A DNA stretch of 64,000 bases from Streptomyces venezuelae (GCF_008642355.1 NZ_CP029193.1:2566001-2630000); one strand, 5' to 3'. Numbered from the stretch's first letter, positions 8,304 to 17,762 are shown. Numbers and translations: made by a program. Notes: generated by a model not told the origin, from the sequence alone.

Positions 8304-9608
8304 CTACCAGCGTGGCACGGCCGGAGTCGTCCAGTCCGGGTCGGCGGCCCGCATCGCCGCCGCGTCGTCGCGCTCCCGCAGGGCGCGGAAGTCGTCGTCG
8401 AGCCAGCGCGCGTGCAGGGCGGCGAGCTTGTCCCGGTCGAGTGCGACGCCGAGGCCGGGGGTGTCGGTGACGGCGACCTTGCCGTCGGTGAACCGGAGCC
8501 GGGAGGTCAGGATGTCCTCGGCCTGCCACGGGTAGTGCGAGTCGCAGGCGTGGTGCAGGCCGGGGACGGTGGCCGCCACGTGGGTCATCGCGGCGAGGCT
8601 GATGCCGAGGTGCGTGTTGGAGTGCATGGACACGCTGACGCCGAAGGTGCGGCAGACGGCGGCCAGTTCGCGGGTGCGGCGCAGGCCGCCCCAGTAGTGG
8701 TGGTCGGAGAGCACGACCTGCACGGCGCCGTTCGCGAAGGCCTCCGGTATCTCCTCGAAGGTGGTCACGCACATGTTCGTGGCGAGCGGCACCCGCGTGC
8801 CGGCCGCCACCTGCGCCATGGCGGGCGTGCCGAGCGCCGGGTCCTCCAGGTATTCGAGTACGTCGCCGAGTTCGGCGGCGACCTTCAGGGACGTTTCCAC
8901 GGACCAGGCGCCGTTGGGGTCGAGCCGCAGCGGCAGGCCGGGGAACGCCTCGGCGAGGGCGCGGATCGCGGCGACCTCCTCCTCGGGCGGGAAGACGCCG
9001 CCCTTGAGCTTGAAGGAGGTGAAGCCGTACCGCTCGGTGAAGAGGCGGGCCTGCGCGACGATCCCGGCCGGGTCGAGCGCGGCTCCCCACCCGTCGTCCT
9101 TCTCGCTCGCGACACCGGAGGGGTGTCCGTCCCACTTGTAGAACAGGTACGCGCTGTACTCCACGGCCTCGCGCACCTTGCCGCCGAGCAGCGCGTGCAC
9201 GGGCAGCCCGAGCGCCTTGCCGAGGGCGTCCAGGCAGGCGACCTCGAACCCGGAGACGACGGAAAGCCGCAGCTTGTCGGCGGTCTGCACACCGCGCAGA
9301 CCGCCGACGTCCACGGAGGCGTCGACCCGCGCGGCGTCCACGGACACGTCGTCCGCGAGTGTGAACAGCCCGTTCAGATCGGACACCTCGCGCCCGACGA
9401 GCCGCCCGGCCAGCGGCCGGGCGAGCTCCAGGTACTTCGAGTCCCCGTACGTCTCCCCTATCCCCACCACCCCACCTGCGGTGACCACTTCGACGATCAG
9501 GCGGGGCGTGTAGGGCTGATGGACGCCCTGCGTGTTGAGCAGCGGCGGATCGGCGACGAGGACGGGGGTGAGACGGACATCCGCGATGACGAGACTCTGT
9601 CCATGCAT
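8304..9608 (-). CDS. gudD: Glucarate dehydratase-type enolase superfamily enzyme
   Basis: 434 residues. Barrel motifs match glucarate dehydratases. GFTSFKLKGGVFPPEEE holds the KxK catalytic pair; LRLDPNGAWSVETSLK and LEDPALG hold metal ligands. TNMCVTTFEEIPEAF and LSDHHYWGGLRRTRELA follow, then MHSNTHLGISLAAMTH with the second base His. The reaction would be D-glucarate to 5-keto-4-deoxyglucarate in sugar-diacid catabolism. Streptomyces members of this clade often sit with unrelated neighbours, so a related diacid sugar is possible. ATG at 9606-9608. Likely co-transcribed with the PfkB kinase downstream. Confidence 0.87.
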   Translation of the reverse strand: MHGQSLVIADVRLTPVLVADPPLLNTQGVHQPYTPRLIVEVVTAGGVVGIGETYGDSKYLELARPLAGRLVGREVSDLNGLFTLADDVSVDAARVDASVDVGGLRGVQTADKLRLSVVSGFEVACLDALGKALGLPVHALLGGKVREAVEYSAYLFYKWDGHPSGVASEKDDGWGAALDPAGIVAQARLFTERYGFTSFKLKGGVFPPEEEVAAIRALAEAFPGLPLRLDPNGAWSVETSLKVAAELGDVLEYLEDPALGTPAMAQVAAGTRVPLATNMCVTTFEEIPEAFANGAVQVVLSDHHYWGGLRRTRELAAVCRTFGVSVSMHSNTHLGISLAAMTHVAATVPGLHHACDSHYPWQAEDILTSRLRFTDGKVAVTDTPGLGVALDRDKLAALHARWLDDDFRALRERDDAAAMRAADPDWTTPAVPRW

Positions 9609-9661
9609 GGGAACGGAGACTAGATACGCGAACCGGGACGGTCAATGGTGGGCGCGGGGTG

Positions 9662-10849
9662 CTACAGCTCGGCCTCGATCAGACCGGCGGCACGCACCGC
9701 ACCGCCCTCGGCGCGGACCTCCTCCCGCAACTCGGCGCACCTGCGCGCGACATCGGGGTCCGAGGTCAGTTCGAGCAGCGCGGCACGCAGCACCTCACCG
9801 GTCGCCTCGGCCGTGTCGAGGCGCCGCGCGACGCCGAGCTCCACGAGCCGGTCCGCGTTCATGGGCTGCTCGGCGCCCTGCGGCACGACGATCATCGGCA
9901 CGCCGGCATGGAGTCCCTCGCCACTGCTGCCCATCCCCGCGTGGGTGACAAAGGCGTCGGCCTGCGCGAGGACGGCCAACTGCGGCACCCACGAGCGGAC
10001 TTCGACGTTGCCGGGCACGTCACCGCCCAGCTCTGCGGGATCCACGTGCCTGCCGATCTGCAGCACGACGTGCCACCCCGGCAGGTCCCCGAAGGCGGCC
10101 ACGCACTGCCGGTAGAACTCCGGCTGCACGGTGTACGCCGAACCGAGCGACACCAGAAGCACTTTCTCGGCGCCCGAGGGCCGCACCCAGCTCTCCCGCG
10201 CGGCGCGGTCACCGAGGCAGGGCCCGACGAAGTCCACCCGCGCGGGGTCGACGGTGTCGGCGTGCGGCTGCATGGCCCGCGGAACGGTGGCGAGGGCGCG
10301 CGGCGGCACCCCGGAGAACTCCGCGACGTCCAGGGTGGTGGCCCCGCACCCGGCGAGCCACTCCTTGAAACGGGCCTCCAGGGCGTCGGCGCCCGGCAGT
10401 CGGGCCAGGTGAGCGCCCACGTCCTCCTGGTAGCTGCCCCAGGCCACGAAGGTGGGCGACAGCTGGACGAGCGGCCGCCCCTGCGCCTCCGCGAGCGCAC
10501 GGGCGACGTAAGCGCCGATGTCGTACAGGTACAGGTCGGCGGGGTCGTCGTCGTACGCCGCGCGGAGCTGCGGGAGGACCGCCATCGCGTCGTCGAGGAA
10601 GAGCGCACTGGCCTCGATCGGGTCGTCGGGCCAGATGTTGTCGCGGAACGGGAGCGTGGACCCGTACGCGACGAGTTCGGCGCCGGTGGGCTCGATGAGC
10701 CCGGCGGTCGCGGGGTCGTTGGCGTAGGTCACGCGGTGGCCGCGCGCCACCAGTTCACGGATGACTTCGAGGCCGGGCAGCACGTGGCTGACCATCGGGA
10801 CGCCGATCATGGCGATGTGGGCAGGGCGGCGGGAGAGCCGACGGGGCAT
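9662..10849 (-). CDS. Macrolide-type glycosyltransferase (GT1, MGT family)
   Basis: 395 residues. The N-terminal Rossmann domain begins HIAMIGVPMVSHVLPGLEVI and the acceptor side has GHRVTYANDPATAGLI. The C-terminal nucleotide-sugar site contains VLLVSLGSAYTVQPEFYRQ, EVRSWVPQLAVLAQADAFVT, then HAGMGSSGEGLHAGVPMIVV and PQGAEQPMNADRLVELG. This arrangement is that of OleD/MgtA macrolide-inactivating transferases, which attach UDP-glucose to macrolides for self-protection or resistance. ATG start preceded by AGGAA. No macrolide cluster is nearby, so the physiological acceptor is unknown. Confidence 0.88.
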   Translation of the reverse strand: MPRRLSRRPAHIAMIGVPMVSHVLPGLEVIRELVARGHRVTYANDPATAGLIEPTGAELVAYGSTLPFRDNIWPDDPIEASALFLDDAMAVLPQLRAAYDDDPADLYLYDIGAYVARALAEAQGRPLVQLSPTFVAWGSYQEDVGAHLARLPGADALEARFKEWLAGCGATTLDVAEFSGVPPRALATVPRAMQPHADTVDPARVDFVGPCLGDRAARESWVRPSGAEKVLLVSLGSAYTVQPEFYRQCVAAFGDLPGWHVVLQIGRHVDPAELGGDVPGNVEVRSWVPQLAVLAQADAFVTHAGMGSSGEGLHAGVPMIVVPQGAEQPMNADRLVELGVARRLDTAEATGEVLRAALLELTSDPDVARRCAELREEVRAEGGAVRAAGLIEAEL

Positions 10850-11017
10850 GGGGGTTCCTCCAGGAACGGAGAGCTACGGAAGAGGACACGGCGGCCCGCC
10901 GCCACGGTCCTGTCCGGACGGGCGGGGGCCTGCTGGGGCCGTGTCAGCCGTAGATCTGCGCGATGGAGTCCATGCCGCGCACCTTAATCGGGCACCCGGC
11001 GGCCGGTCGACCGAATA

Positions 11018-12019
11018 TCAGTCGAAGGAATAGGCGTCGACCTCGGCGAGGTACTTCGCCCGCAGCGCCTCGTCCGCCGCGTCCCGGTCGAGGAAGCTCG
11101 CCAGGAAGGAGTTGCGGGCCAGCGTGCGCAGCCGCTCCGGGTCGAGGCCGAGGGCCTCGCGCACGGCGTGGAAGTTGTCGTCCGCGTACCCGCCGAAGTA
11201 GGCCGGGTCGTCGGAGTTGACCGTGCACATGAGGCCCGCGTCGAGCATCCGCGGCAGCGGGTGGTCCTCCAGGACGTCGATGGTGCGGAGCCGGACGTTG
11301 GAGAGCGGGCAGAGCGTGAGCGGGACGCGGTCGCGGACCAGGCGCTCCACCAGTTCCGGGTCCTCCACGCAGCGCAGCCCGTGGTCGATGCGCTCGACAC
11401 GCAGGACGTCGAGGGCCTCCGTGATGTACGCGGGCGGGCCCTCCTCCCCCGCGTGGGCGACGAGGCGCAGGCCGCGGGCGGCGGCCGCCTCGTACACCTC
11501 CTTGAACTTCGCCGGCGGGTGGCCGACCTCGGCGGAGTCCAGGCCGATGCCGATGATGCGGTGGAGGTACGGTTCGGCGGCCTCCAGCGTCCCCATCGCG
11601 GACTCGGCGGACTGGTCTCGCAGGAAGCACATGATGAGGCGCGTGGAGACGCCGTGCCGTTCCTCGCTGCGGTCCAGGGCGCGGGCGAGGCCCTCGACGA
11701 CGGTGCCGATGGGGACGCCGCGTGCGGTGTGGGCCTGCGGGTCGAAGAAGATCTCCGCGTGCCGGACGCCCTGCGCGGCGGCGCGGGCGAGGTAGGCGTC
11801 CGCCAGTTCCTCGAAGTCGGCCTCGGTGCGCAGCACGGCCATCAGGCTGTAGTAGAGGTTCAGGAAGGACTGGAGGTCGTCGAAGAGGTAGGCCTTGCGG
11901 AGCTCTTCGGTGTCGGCGTACGGGAGTTCGACGCCGTTGCGTGCGGCGAGCGCGAAGGCGAGCTCGGGTTCGAGGGTGCCTTCGATGTGGAGGTGGAGTT
12001 CGGCCTTGGGGATCGGCAT
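11018..12019 (-). CDS. Adenosine/adenine deaminase family protein
   Basis: 333 residues, metal-dependent amidohydrolase fold. Zn ligands and catalytic residues are visible in PIPKAELHLHIEGTLEPEL (HxH), LVAHAGEEGPPAYITEAL (H and E), RIDHGLR and TVNSDDPAYFGGYADDN (D). The HIEGTLEPEL opening and the NSDDPAYFGG motif are, to my recollection, closer to bacterial adenine or N6-substituted adenine deaminases than to classical adenosine deaminases (HLDG, NTDDP). Role: purine salvage by hydrolytic deamination. It lies 13 bases after rnz in the HIT-rnz-deaminase operon. Confidence 0.88.
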   Translation of the reverse strand: MPIPKAELHLHIEGTLEPELAFALAARNGVELPYADTEELRKAYLFDDLQSFLNLYYSLMAVLRTEADFEELADAYLARAAAQGVRHAEIFFDPQAHTARGVPIGTVVEGLARALDRSEERHGVSTRLIMCFLRDQSAESAMGTLEAAEPYLHRIIGIGLDSAEVGHPPAKFKEVYEAAAARGLRLVAHAGEEGPPAYITEALDVLRVERIDHGLRCVEDPELVERLVRDRVPLTLCPLSNVRLRTIDVLEDHPLPRMLDAGLMCTVNSDDPAYFGGYADDNFHAVREALGLDPERLRTLARNSFLASFLDRDAADEALRAKYLAEVDAYSFD

Positions 12020-12032
12020 GGTGCGGTCTCGC

Positions 12033-12938
12033 TCAGGTTCGTTTGGGGAGGGGTACGCGCAACAGGTCGCGGGCGACGGTGAGTTCGCCGTCGTACCCGG
12101 CGGCGCGGGCCTGCTGCTCGTAGAGGCCGGGGTCGGGGTAACGCTGGCTGAAGTGGGTGAGGACGAGGTGGCGGACGCCCGCCTCGACGGCGACGCGGGC
12201 AGCCTGCCCAGCGGTCAAGTGGCCGTGATCACTGGCGAGTTGCTCGTCCTCGTCGAGGAACGTCGACTCGATGACGAGCATGTCGCAGCCTTCCGCGAGG
12301 GCGTGCACGCCGTCGCAGAGCCGGGTGTCCATCACGAAGGCGAAGCGCTGTCCGCGGCGTACTTCGCTGACCTCTTCGACGGTCACGCCGCGCAGGCTGC
12401 CCTCCTTCTGGAGCCGGCCCACGTCGGGCCCGCCGATCCCGTGCTCGGCGAGGAGCTCGGGCAGCATGCGGCGCCCGTCGGGCTCGGTGAGGCGGTAGCC
12501 GTACGACTCGACGGGGTGGGAGAGCCTCATCGCGTCGAGGGTGTACGCGGGCGTGACGTCCAGGGGCCCGTCGGCGGCGACCGGCGCCTCGGTGAGCCGC
12601 ACGGTTTCCCGATACGCCGTCGCGTACCGCAGCCGGTCGAAGAACCGCTGGCCCGACGCCGGGTAATGGGCGGTGACGGGGTGCGGGACCCGGTCGAGGT
12701 TGATGCGCTGGATCACGCCGGCCAGGCCCAGGGAGTGGTCGCCGTGGAAGTGCGTGACGCAGATCCGGTGCAGGTCGTGGGCGGCGACCCCGGCGCGCAG
12801 CATCTGGCGCTGCGTGCCCTCGCCGGGGTCGAACATGATGCCCTGGCCGTCCCAGAGCAGGACGTAGCCGTTGTGGTTGCGGTGGCGGGTGGGGACCTGG
12901 CTGGCGGTGCCGAGCACCACCAGTTCACGTGCGGACAA
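12033..12938 (-). CDS. rnz: Ribonuclease Z
   Basis: 301 residues, the short bacterial RNase Z form. The MBL signature [18 protein letters not shown] gives the binuclear zinc site. [19 protein letters not shown] is the N-terminal strand-turn, and [20 protein letters not shown] with [10 protein letters not shown] complete the ligands. It removes 3' trailers from pre-tRNAs; the tRNA-Ala genes in this window lack an encoded CCA, so they need such processing. The TTG at 12936-12938 gives [14 protein letters not shown], the length expected from homologues; the ribosome site is weak. Lies 15 bases after the HIT gene. Confidence 0.94.
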   Translation of the reverse strand: MSARELVVLGTASQVPTRHRNHNGYVLLWDGQGIMFDPGEGTQRQMLRAGVAAHDLHRICVTHFHGDHSLGLAGVIQRINLDRVPHPVTAHYPASGQRFFDRLRYATAYRETVRLTEAPVAADGPLDVTPAYTLDAMRLSHPVESYGYRLTEPDGRRMLPELLAEHGIGGPDVGRLQKEGSLRGVTVEEVSEVRRGQRFAFVMDTRLCDGVHALAEGCDMLVIESTFLDEDEQLASDHGHLTAGQAARVAVEAGVRHLVLTHFSQRYPDPGLYEQQARAAGYDGELTVARDLLRVPLPKRT

Positions 12939-12953
12939 GGAGGACGGTCCCCG

Positions 12954-13307
12954 CTATCCGGGGGGCCACTGGAGGCCGCGGCCGCCCAGGACGTGCGCGT
13001 GCGCGTGCCAGACGGTCTGGCCCGCGCCGGACCCCGTGTTGAAGACGATGCGGTAACTGTCGGCCGCTTCCTGCGCGGCGACCTCACCCGCCTCCCGGAG
13101 CACGTCCGCGGCGATCACCGGCTCGGCGGCGGCGAGCGACGCGGCGTCCGGATAGTGCGCCTTGGGGATCACCAGGACGTGGGTCGGCGCCTGCGGGTTG
13201 ATGTCACGGAAAGCCACGGTCGTCTCGGTCTCCCGGACGACGGTCGCCGGCACCTCACCCGCGACGATCTTGCAGAACAGACAGTCGCTTTGCGCTTCGC
13301 CCGCCAT
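12954..13307 (-). CDS. HIT family protein (HINT-like purine nucleoside phosphoramidase)
   Basis: 117 residues, the full HINT length. N-terminal zinc-type Cys pair DCLFCKIVAGEVPATVV, then VLVIPKAHYPDAASL, and the histidine triad WHAHAHVLGGRGLQWPPG at the C-terminus, where the middle His is the nucleophile. It hydrolyses AMP/GMP phosphoramidates. ATG start with AGGAGG about 7 bases upstream. First gene of a tight HIT-rnz-deaminase group, 75 bases after the tricorn gene. Confidence 0.95.
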   Translation of the reverse strand: MAGEAQSDCLFCKIVAGEVPATVVRETETTVAFRDINPQAPTHVLVIPKAHYPDAASLAAAEPVIAADVLREAGEVAAQEAADSYRIVFNTGSGAGQTVWHAHAHVLGGRGLQWPPG

Positions 13308-13382
13308 GGGCCGCCTCCTGGATCGGGAAAGATCAGTACGTTCCGCATGCTATCGGCCCGGGGTCAGGGGGCCCGGGAGAGG

Positions 13383-16300
13383 TCACTCCGCGCCCGCGCC
13401 CGGCAGCTCCGGGGGCGTCTTCGCCGGGTTCTGCGCCAGTGCGGCCAGTGCGATGCGTACCGCCTCGTCCAGCTGCGGGTCGCGGGCCGCCGCATGGTCG
13501 TCCGGGGTGGTGACGACCTCGACGTCCGGTTCGACGCCGTGGTTCTCGACGCCCCAGCCCTCGCCCTCCAGCCAGAACGCGTACTTGGGCTGTGTCACCA
13601 GCGTCCCGTCGACCAGGTGGTAGCGGCTGTCGATGCCGATGACGCCGCCCCACGTGCGGGTGCCCACCACGGGTCCGATGCCGAGTGCCCTGATCGCGGC
13701 GTTGACGATGTCGCCGTCGGAGCCGGAGAACTCGTTGGCGACGGCGACGACCGGGCCGCGCGGCGCGTCCGCCGGGTAGCTGAACGGGCGGGAACCGCGG
13801 GGCAGGTCCCAGCCGACGACGCGGCGCGCCAGCTTCTCCACGACGAGCTGCGAGGTGTGCCCGCCGCGGTTCTCCCTGACGTCCACGACCAGGCCCTCGC
13901 GGGCGACCTCGACGCGCAGGTCGCGGTGGATCTGCGCCCAGCCGGGCGCCTGCATGTCGGGCACGTGGAGATAGCCGAGGCGGCCTCCCGAGCGTTCGTG
14001 GACGTACGCCCGCCGGTCGGCGACCCAGGCGTGGTAGCGCAGTGGCTCCTCGTCGTCGACGGGGACGACCACGGCGTGCCGCGGATCGCCGCCGCCCGAC
14101 GGCGAGATCGTCAACTCGACGGCTTTGCCCGCGGTGCCCACGAGGAGCGGGCCAGGCCCGGTGACGGGGTCGACCGTCCTGCCGTTGACCTCGACGACCG
14201 CGTCACCGGGGCGGACCGCGACGCCGGGCGCGGCGAGCGGCGACTGCGCGTCCGGGTCGGACGTCTCCGAGGGCAGGATCCGGGCGATGCGCCACAGCCC
14301 GTCCTCGCCGCGCGCGAGGTCCGCGCCGAGGAGCCCCTGCCGGAGCGCCCCGCCCCCGCCGCCGCGCGGCGTGACGTAGGCGTGCGACGTGCCGAGTTCG
14401 CCGTGCACCTCCCACAGCAGGTCGACGAGGTCGTCGTGGGTGGCGACGCGGTCGAGGACGGGACGGTAGCGCTCCAGTACGCCGTGCCAGTCGACGCCGC
14501 CCATGTCGGGCCGCCAGAAGTTGTCCCGCATGAGGCGGCCCGTCTCGTCGTACATCTGCCGCCACTCGGCGGCCGGGTCGACGGTGTGGCGGATGCGGGT
14601 GAGGTCGACGGTGATGTTCGACGCGCTGTCCTCGTCGCCGGACGCGCGCCGGTCGCTGGGCACGACCTTCAGCTTGCCGTCGGTCCACAGCAGGATCCGC
14701 TTGCCGTCGCCGGTGACCGCGAAGTGGTCGGCGTCCGCGGACAGTTCCTCGACGCGGCGCTCCGCGAAGTCGTACCGCTCCAGTTCGGTCCTCGGTTCCG
14801 GGTCGTGCGGCGTGGCGCGGGAGGCGCCGAGGACGCCGCGCACCGGGTGGCGCAGCCAGAGCAGGCCGTCCTTCGCGGCCCGCAGCGTGCTGTAGCGGGC
14901 GGCCTCGACGGGGAACGGCACGATGCGGTCGGCGAGTCCGTCGAAGTCGATGCGGGTGACGGGCGCGCCCTCGCTGTCGGGGGTCTCGGCGCCGTCCTGC
15001 GCGTCGAAGGGCCTGCCGTGGCGCTGCGGTCCGAAGGGGGACGGCGTGGTCGCGGCGAGCGTGATCAGGTACGGGCGCGATCCGCCGACGAAGGCGAGGT
15101 CGAAGACGTGCGCGTCGTAGACCGGGTCGAAGGAGCGGGCGGAGAGGAACGCGAGGTGCTTGCCGTCGAGGGTGAACGCGGGCGCGTAGTCGCGGAAGCG
15201 CAGCGGCGTCGCCTCCGCCACCGACAGGTCGGCGGTGTTGGCGAGCTTCAGCTGCCGCAGCGGGCGCGGGCCGGGGTGGGACCAGGCGAGCCAGGCGGAG
15301 TCGGGCGAGAAGACGAGCCCGGTCGCCTCGCCGTCCTCGCTCCGGTCGACCTCGCGGACCTCGCCGCTCTCGCGCTCGACGAGCAGCACGCGCCCGTCGT
15401 GCGAGGCGACGGCGGCGCGGGAGCCGTCGGGGGCGACGGCGAGCCCGAGGACCCGGCCGAGCTGTCCCGCGGCGAGCCTGCGCGGGGTGGCGCCGGGCGC
15501 GGAACCGGTGGCGGGTGCGAACTCCAGGGCCTCGTCGCCCTCCGCGTCCGTGACCCACACGACGTGCTCCTCGCCCTGCACGCGGAACGTACGCGGCAGC
15601 CGGGCGCGCACCCCGTGTTCGGCGGCGAGCGCGCGGGCGGGGCCCTCGCGGTGCGTGACCCAGTGGACGGAGCCGCGCACGGAGACGGCGCTGCCGCGTC
15701 CGGTGTGGTCGGGCGCGGCGGCCCCGAACCAGCGGGCGGCGCTCACGGGGTGCGGTTGGAGGTCGGTGCGCTGGCCGCCGAGGCGCAGGCCGACGCGGCG
15801 GGGTTCGGCGTCCGACAGGTCGTCGAGGAGCCAGAGTTCACCCGCGGACATGTAGACGACGCGGGTGCCGTCGGTGGCCGCGTGGCGCGCGTAGAAGCCG
15901 TCGAGGGGGGTGTGGCGGCGCAGGTCGGAGCCGTCGGGCAGGGAGGAGTAGAGGGCGCCGACGCCTTCGTGGTCGGAGAGGAAGGCGATGCGCCCGCCGA
16001 CGAAGAGGGGGTACTCGATGTTGCCGTCGAGGTCTTCGTGGACGCGCACGAAACGGGGCTCTCCGTCGTCGGGAGTCGCGCCGCCCGCGTCACCGTCCCC
16101 GTCGGCGCGCCGGATCCACAGCTTGCCCGCGGTGCCGCCCCGGTACCGCTTCCACCAGGCTGCCTCCCGGCCCATCGGGGCGGAGAGCACCAGGACCTGC
16201 CCGTCGGCGCCGTGGACGGCGTCGCCGACGGGACCGTACGGCAGGGTGGTGGCGGGGCCGCCGTCGAGCGGTACGGCTCGCGCCCAGCCGCGGCGCAGGG

Positions 16301-16640
16301 AGGCCTGTCCCGTCGCGCTGACGGCGAGGACCCGCCCGTCGGGGGTCCAGCCGCGCACGGCGGTACGCCAACACCCCCAGTACGTCAGCCTCTTGGAGGG
16401 GCCGCCGTCGACGGGTGCGATGTGCACCTCGGGGGCCCCGTCGCGCGTGGAGGTCCAGGCGACTGTCGTGCCGTCCGGGGATATGCGTGGATGGTTCACG
16501 GGTGTGTCGTCGGCGCTGACCCGCCAGGCCCGGCCCCCGTCGAGGGGCGCGACCCAGACGTCGTCCTCTGCCGCGAACGTGAGCAACTCGCCGTGGATGT
16601 GCGGGAACCGGAGATATGCGCGGTGCGCTGCCTCTGTCAC
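13383..16640 (-). CDS. Tricorn protease homologue (S41 family peptidase)
   Basis: 1085 residues. Two beta-propellers fill about residues 1-640 with WD40/PD40-type repeats (NHPRISPDGTTVAWTSTRDG, LVFSPDSAWLAWSHPG, LAFLSAR). The tricorn C1 domain is at about 680-760 (HGELGTSHAYVTPRG, catalytic His), a PDZ domain at about 770-860 (GVAVRPGDAVVEVNGRTVDP), and the C2 catalytic core at about 880-1060 (VVDVRENRGGHTSQL, then VANEFSGSDGD with the nucleophilic Ser). It is a large cytosolic assembly that trims peptides downstream of the proteasome, which Streptomyces also has. GTG start at 16638-16640. Confidence 0.94.
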   Translation of the reverse strand: MTEAAHRAYLRFPHIHGELLTFAAEDDVWVAPLDGGRAWRVSADDTPVNHPRISPDGTTVAWTSTRDGAPEVHIAPVDGGPSKRLTYWGCWRTAVRGWTPDGRVLAVSATGQASLRRGWARAVPLDGGPATTLPYGPVGDAVHGADGQVLVLSAPMGREAAWWKRYRGGTAGKLWIRRADGDGDAGGATPDDGEPRFVRVHEDLDGNIEYPLFVGGRIAFLSDHEGVGALYSSLPDGSDLRRHTPLDGFYARHAATDGTRVVYMSAGELWLLDDLSDAEPRRVGLRLGGQRTDLQPHPVSAARWFGAAAPDHTGRGSAVSVRGSVHWVTHREGPARALAAEHGVRARLPRTFRVQGEEHVVWVTDAEGDEALEFAPATGSAPGATPRRLAAGQLGRVLGLAVAPDGSRAAVASHDGRVLLVERESGEVREVDRSEDGEATGLVFSPDSAWLAWSHPGPRPLRQLKLANTADLSVAEATPLRFRDYAPAFTLDGKHLAFLSARSFDPVYDAHVFDLAFVGGSRPYLITLAATTPSPFGPQRHGRPFDAQDGAETPDSEGAPVTRIDFDGLADRIVPFPVEAARYSTLRAAKDGLLWLRHPVRGVLGASRATPHDPEPRTELERYDFAERRVEELSADADHFAVTGDGKRILLWTDGKLKVVPSDRRASGDEDSASNITVDLTRIRHTVDPAAEWRQMYDETGRLMRDNFWRPDMGGVDWHGVLERYRPVLDRVATHDDLVDLLWEVHGELGTSHAYVTPRGGGGGALRQGLLGADLARGEDGLWRIARILPSETSDPDAQSPLAAPGVAVRPGDAVVEVNGRTVDPVTGPGPLLVGTAGKAVELTISPSGGGDPRHAVVVPVDDEEPLRYHAWVADRRAYVHERSGGRLGYLHVPDMQAPGWAQIHRDLRVEVAREGLVVDVRENRGGHTSQLVVEKLARRVVGWDLPRGSRPFSYPADAPRGPVVAVANEFSGSDGDIVNAAIRALGIGPVVGTRTWGGVIGIDSRYHLVDGTLVTQPKYAFWLEGEGWGVENHGVEPDVEVVTTPDDHAAARDPQLDEAVRIALAALAQNPAKTPPELPGAGAE

Positions 16641-16685
16641 ACCGACCAGCCTAGGCAGGCGCCGGGCGTGCCGACAGGGGCACGA

Positions 16686-17285
16686 TCACTTCCCGGGCAG
16701 ACAGTCGCAGGTCGGCCGGGGTGGCGGCGGGTCGGCGGTGACGGTCACGGTGACGGTGGGGGTGGGGTCAGGCTCCTGGTGGGTGGGCGGGGCGGAGGAC
16801 TGCTCGCCCCCGTCGTTCCCACCGTCGCCGTTGCCGTCTCCGTCACCCGCCTCGCAGTTCCCCAGCACATCGACCTGGAACCACTGCTTGCCGCCGATCT
16901 TCGCGGTGAGGCTGCCGCGGACGCAGGCCCCGTCGACGACGGAACTCACCCGGCCCTTGATGCTGATGTCCGTACCGTCGTCGGTCTCGCCCTGGCAGTC
17001 CACCTCGATCACGGACTCCGTCCCGGCGGACCCGCTGTGCGGCGTGACCTTGTCCTTGTAGCTCGCGGTGCAGCTGAGCCAGGACACGTCGGCCCCCTGC
17101 CGCTCCAGCTCCTTGGTCCCCATCTCGTCCACCGTGAGCGCGACCGCGGAGGTGTTCATCCCACCGTCCACCGGGTCGCACGCGGAGACTCCCAGCGCGG
17201 CGGCGCCGACGAGCCCGACGGCGTACAGGATCGTCCCGCGCCGCGTCCCCGGCACCTGGCCGCGTAACCGCCTCAATGCCCCCAT
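16686..17285 (-). CDS. Predicted secreted lipoprotein, conserved hypothetical
   Basis: About 199 residues from the ATG at 17283-17285. A signal peptide with a basic n-region (LRRLRGQVPGTRR), hydrophobic core ILYAVGLVGAAALGV and lipobox GVSAC is cleaved before Cys. The body (about 40-140) has four further cysteines (LSCTASYK, VDCQGETDD, GACVRGSL, GNCEAGD) that may pair outside the cell. It resembles DUF4333-like small lipoproteins, but I do not assign the family. The tail is low-complexity Gly/Asp then Pro/Thr (PDPTPTVTVTVTADPPPP). An in-frame GTG at 17343-17345 would add 20 residues and spoil the signal peptide. Confidence 0.78.
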   Translation of the reverse strand: MGALRRLRGQVPGTRRGTILYAVGLVGAAALGVSACDPVDGGMNTSAVALTVDEMGTKELERQGADVSWLSCTASYKDKVTPHSGSAGTESVIEVDCQGETDDGTDISIKGRVSSVVDGACVRGSLTAKIGGKQWFQVDVLGNCEAGDGDGNGDGGNDGGEQSSAPPTHQEPDPTPTVTVTVTADPPPPRPTCDCLPGK

Positions 17286-17348
17286 GGGCGGCAGAGTGCC
17301 ACCGCGCACGCCGGTGTGGTAGACCGCTTGCGGCCATCTGTCCACAGC

Positions 17349-17741
17349 TCAGGTGCGCAGCAGCAGCCACTCCTGCAACTCCACCAGGTTGCCCTCGGGG
17401 TCCTTGAGGTGGGCGACCCGCATGCGCTCCGTCATGGGCGCGGGCCCGTGCGCGAGGACCGCCCCTCGTCCGACGATCTCCGCGCAGTACGCGTCCAGGT
17501 CGTCGACCCTGAGCACCACCAGCGAGCGGTGCCCGGTCGCCGCGTCGGCCAGCTCGCCGAGCAGGCCGGCCATCATCGCCCGGTCCTGCAGCGCGATGCC
17601 GGCCGAGCCGACGGCGGGGCTGAACTTCTCGTACGGTCCGTCCTGGGCGCCCGACTGGGGCTTGAGGCCCAGCACTTCGCCGTAGAAGCGGTAGCAGGCG
17701 GGGAAGTCCGCGACGAGCAGACGCACCTGGGCGAGTTCCAA
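17349..17741 (-). CDS. VOC family protein (glyoxalase/bleomycin-resistance fold)
   Basis: 130 residues containing two beta-alpha-beta-beta-beta modules: VRLLVADFPACYRFYGEVLG and LVVLRVDDLDAYCAEIVGRG, ending HLKDPEGNLVELQEW with the C-terminal metal-ligand Glu. The substrate is unknown; fold members include glyoxalases, dioxygenases and antibiotic-binding proteins. The start is a TTG at 17739-17741 behind GGGGGATG. It lies 21 bases after rsmE, in the nitronate monooxygenase-rsmE-VOC run. Confidence 0.86.
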   Translation of the reverse strand: MELAQVRLLVADFPACYRFYGEVLGLKPQSGAQDGPYEKFSPAVGSAGIALQDRAMMAGLLGELADAATGHRSLVVLRVDDLDAYCAEIVGRGAVLAHGPAPMTERMRVAHLKDPEGNLVELQEWLLLRT

Positions 17742-17762
17742 CGCATCCCCCGTGGGGTTCGG

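Noticed and set aside
11895..17267. A 1790-codon open frame on the plus strand opposite adenosine deaminase, rnz, HIT and the tricorn protease
   Set aside because: High-GC codon bias keeps the antisense frame open; the minus-strand genes have clear domains while the antisense product has low-complexity Val/Gly/Arg/Asp composition and no recognisable family.
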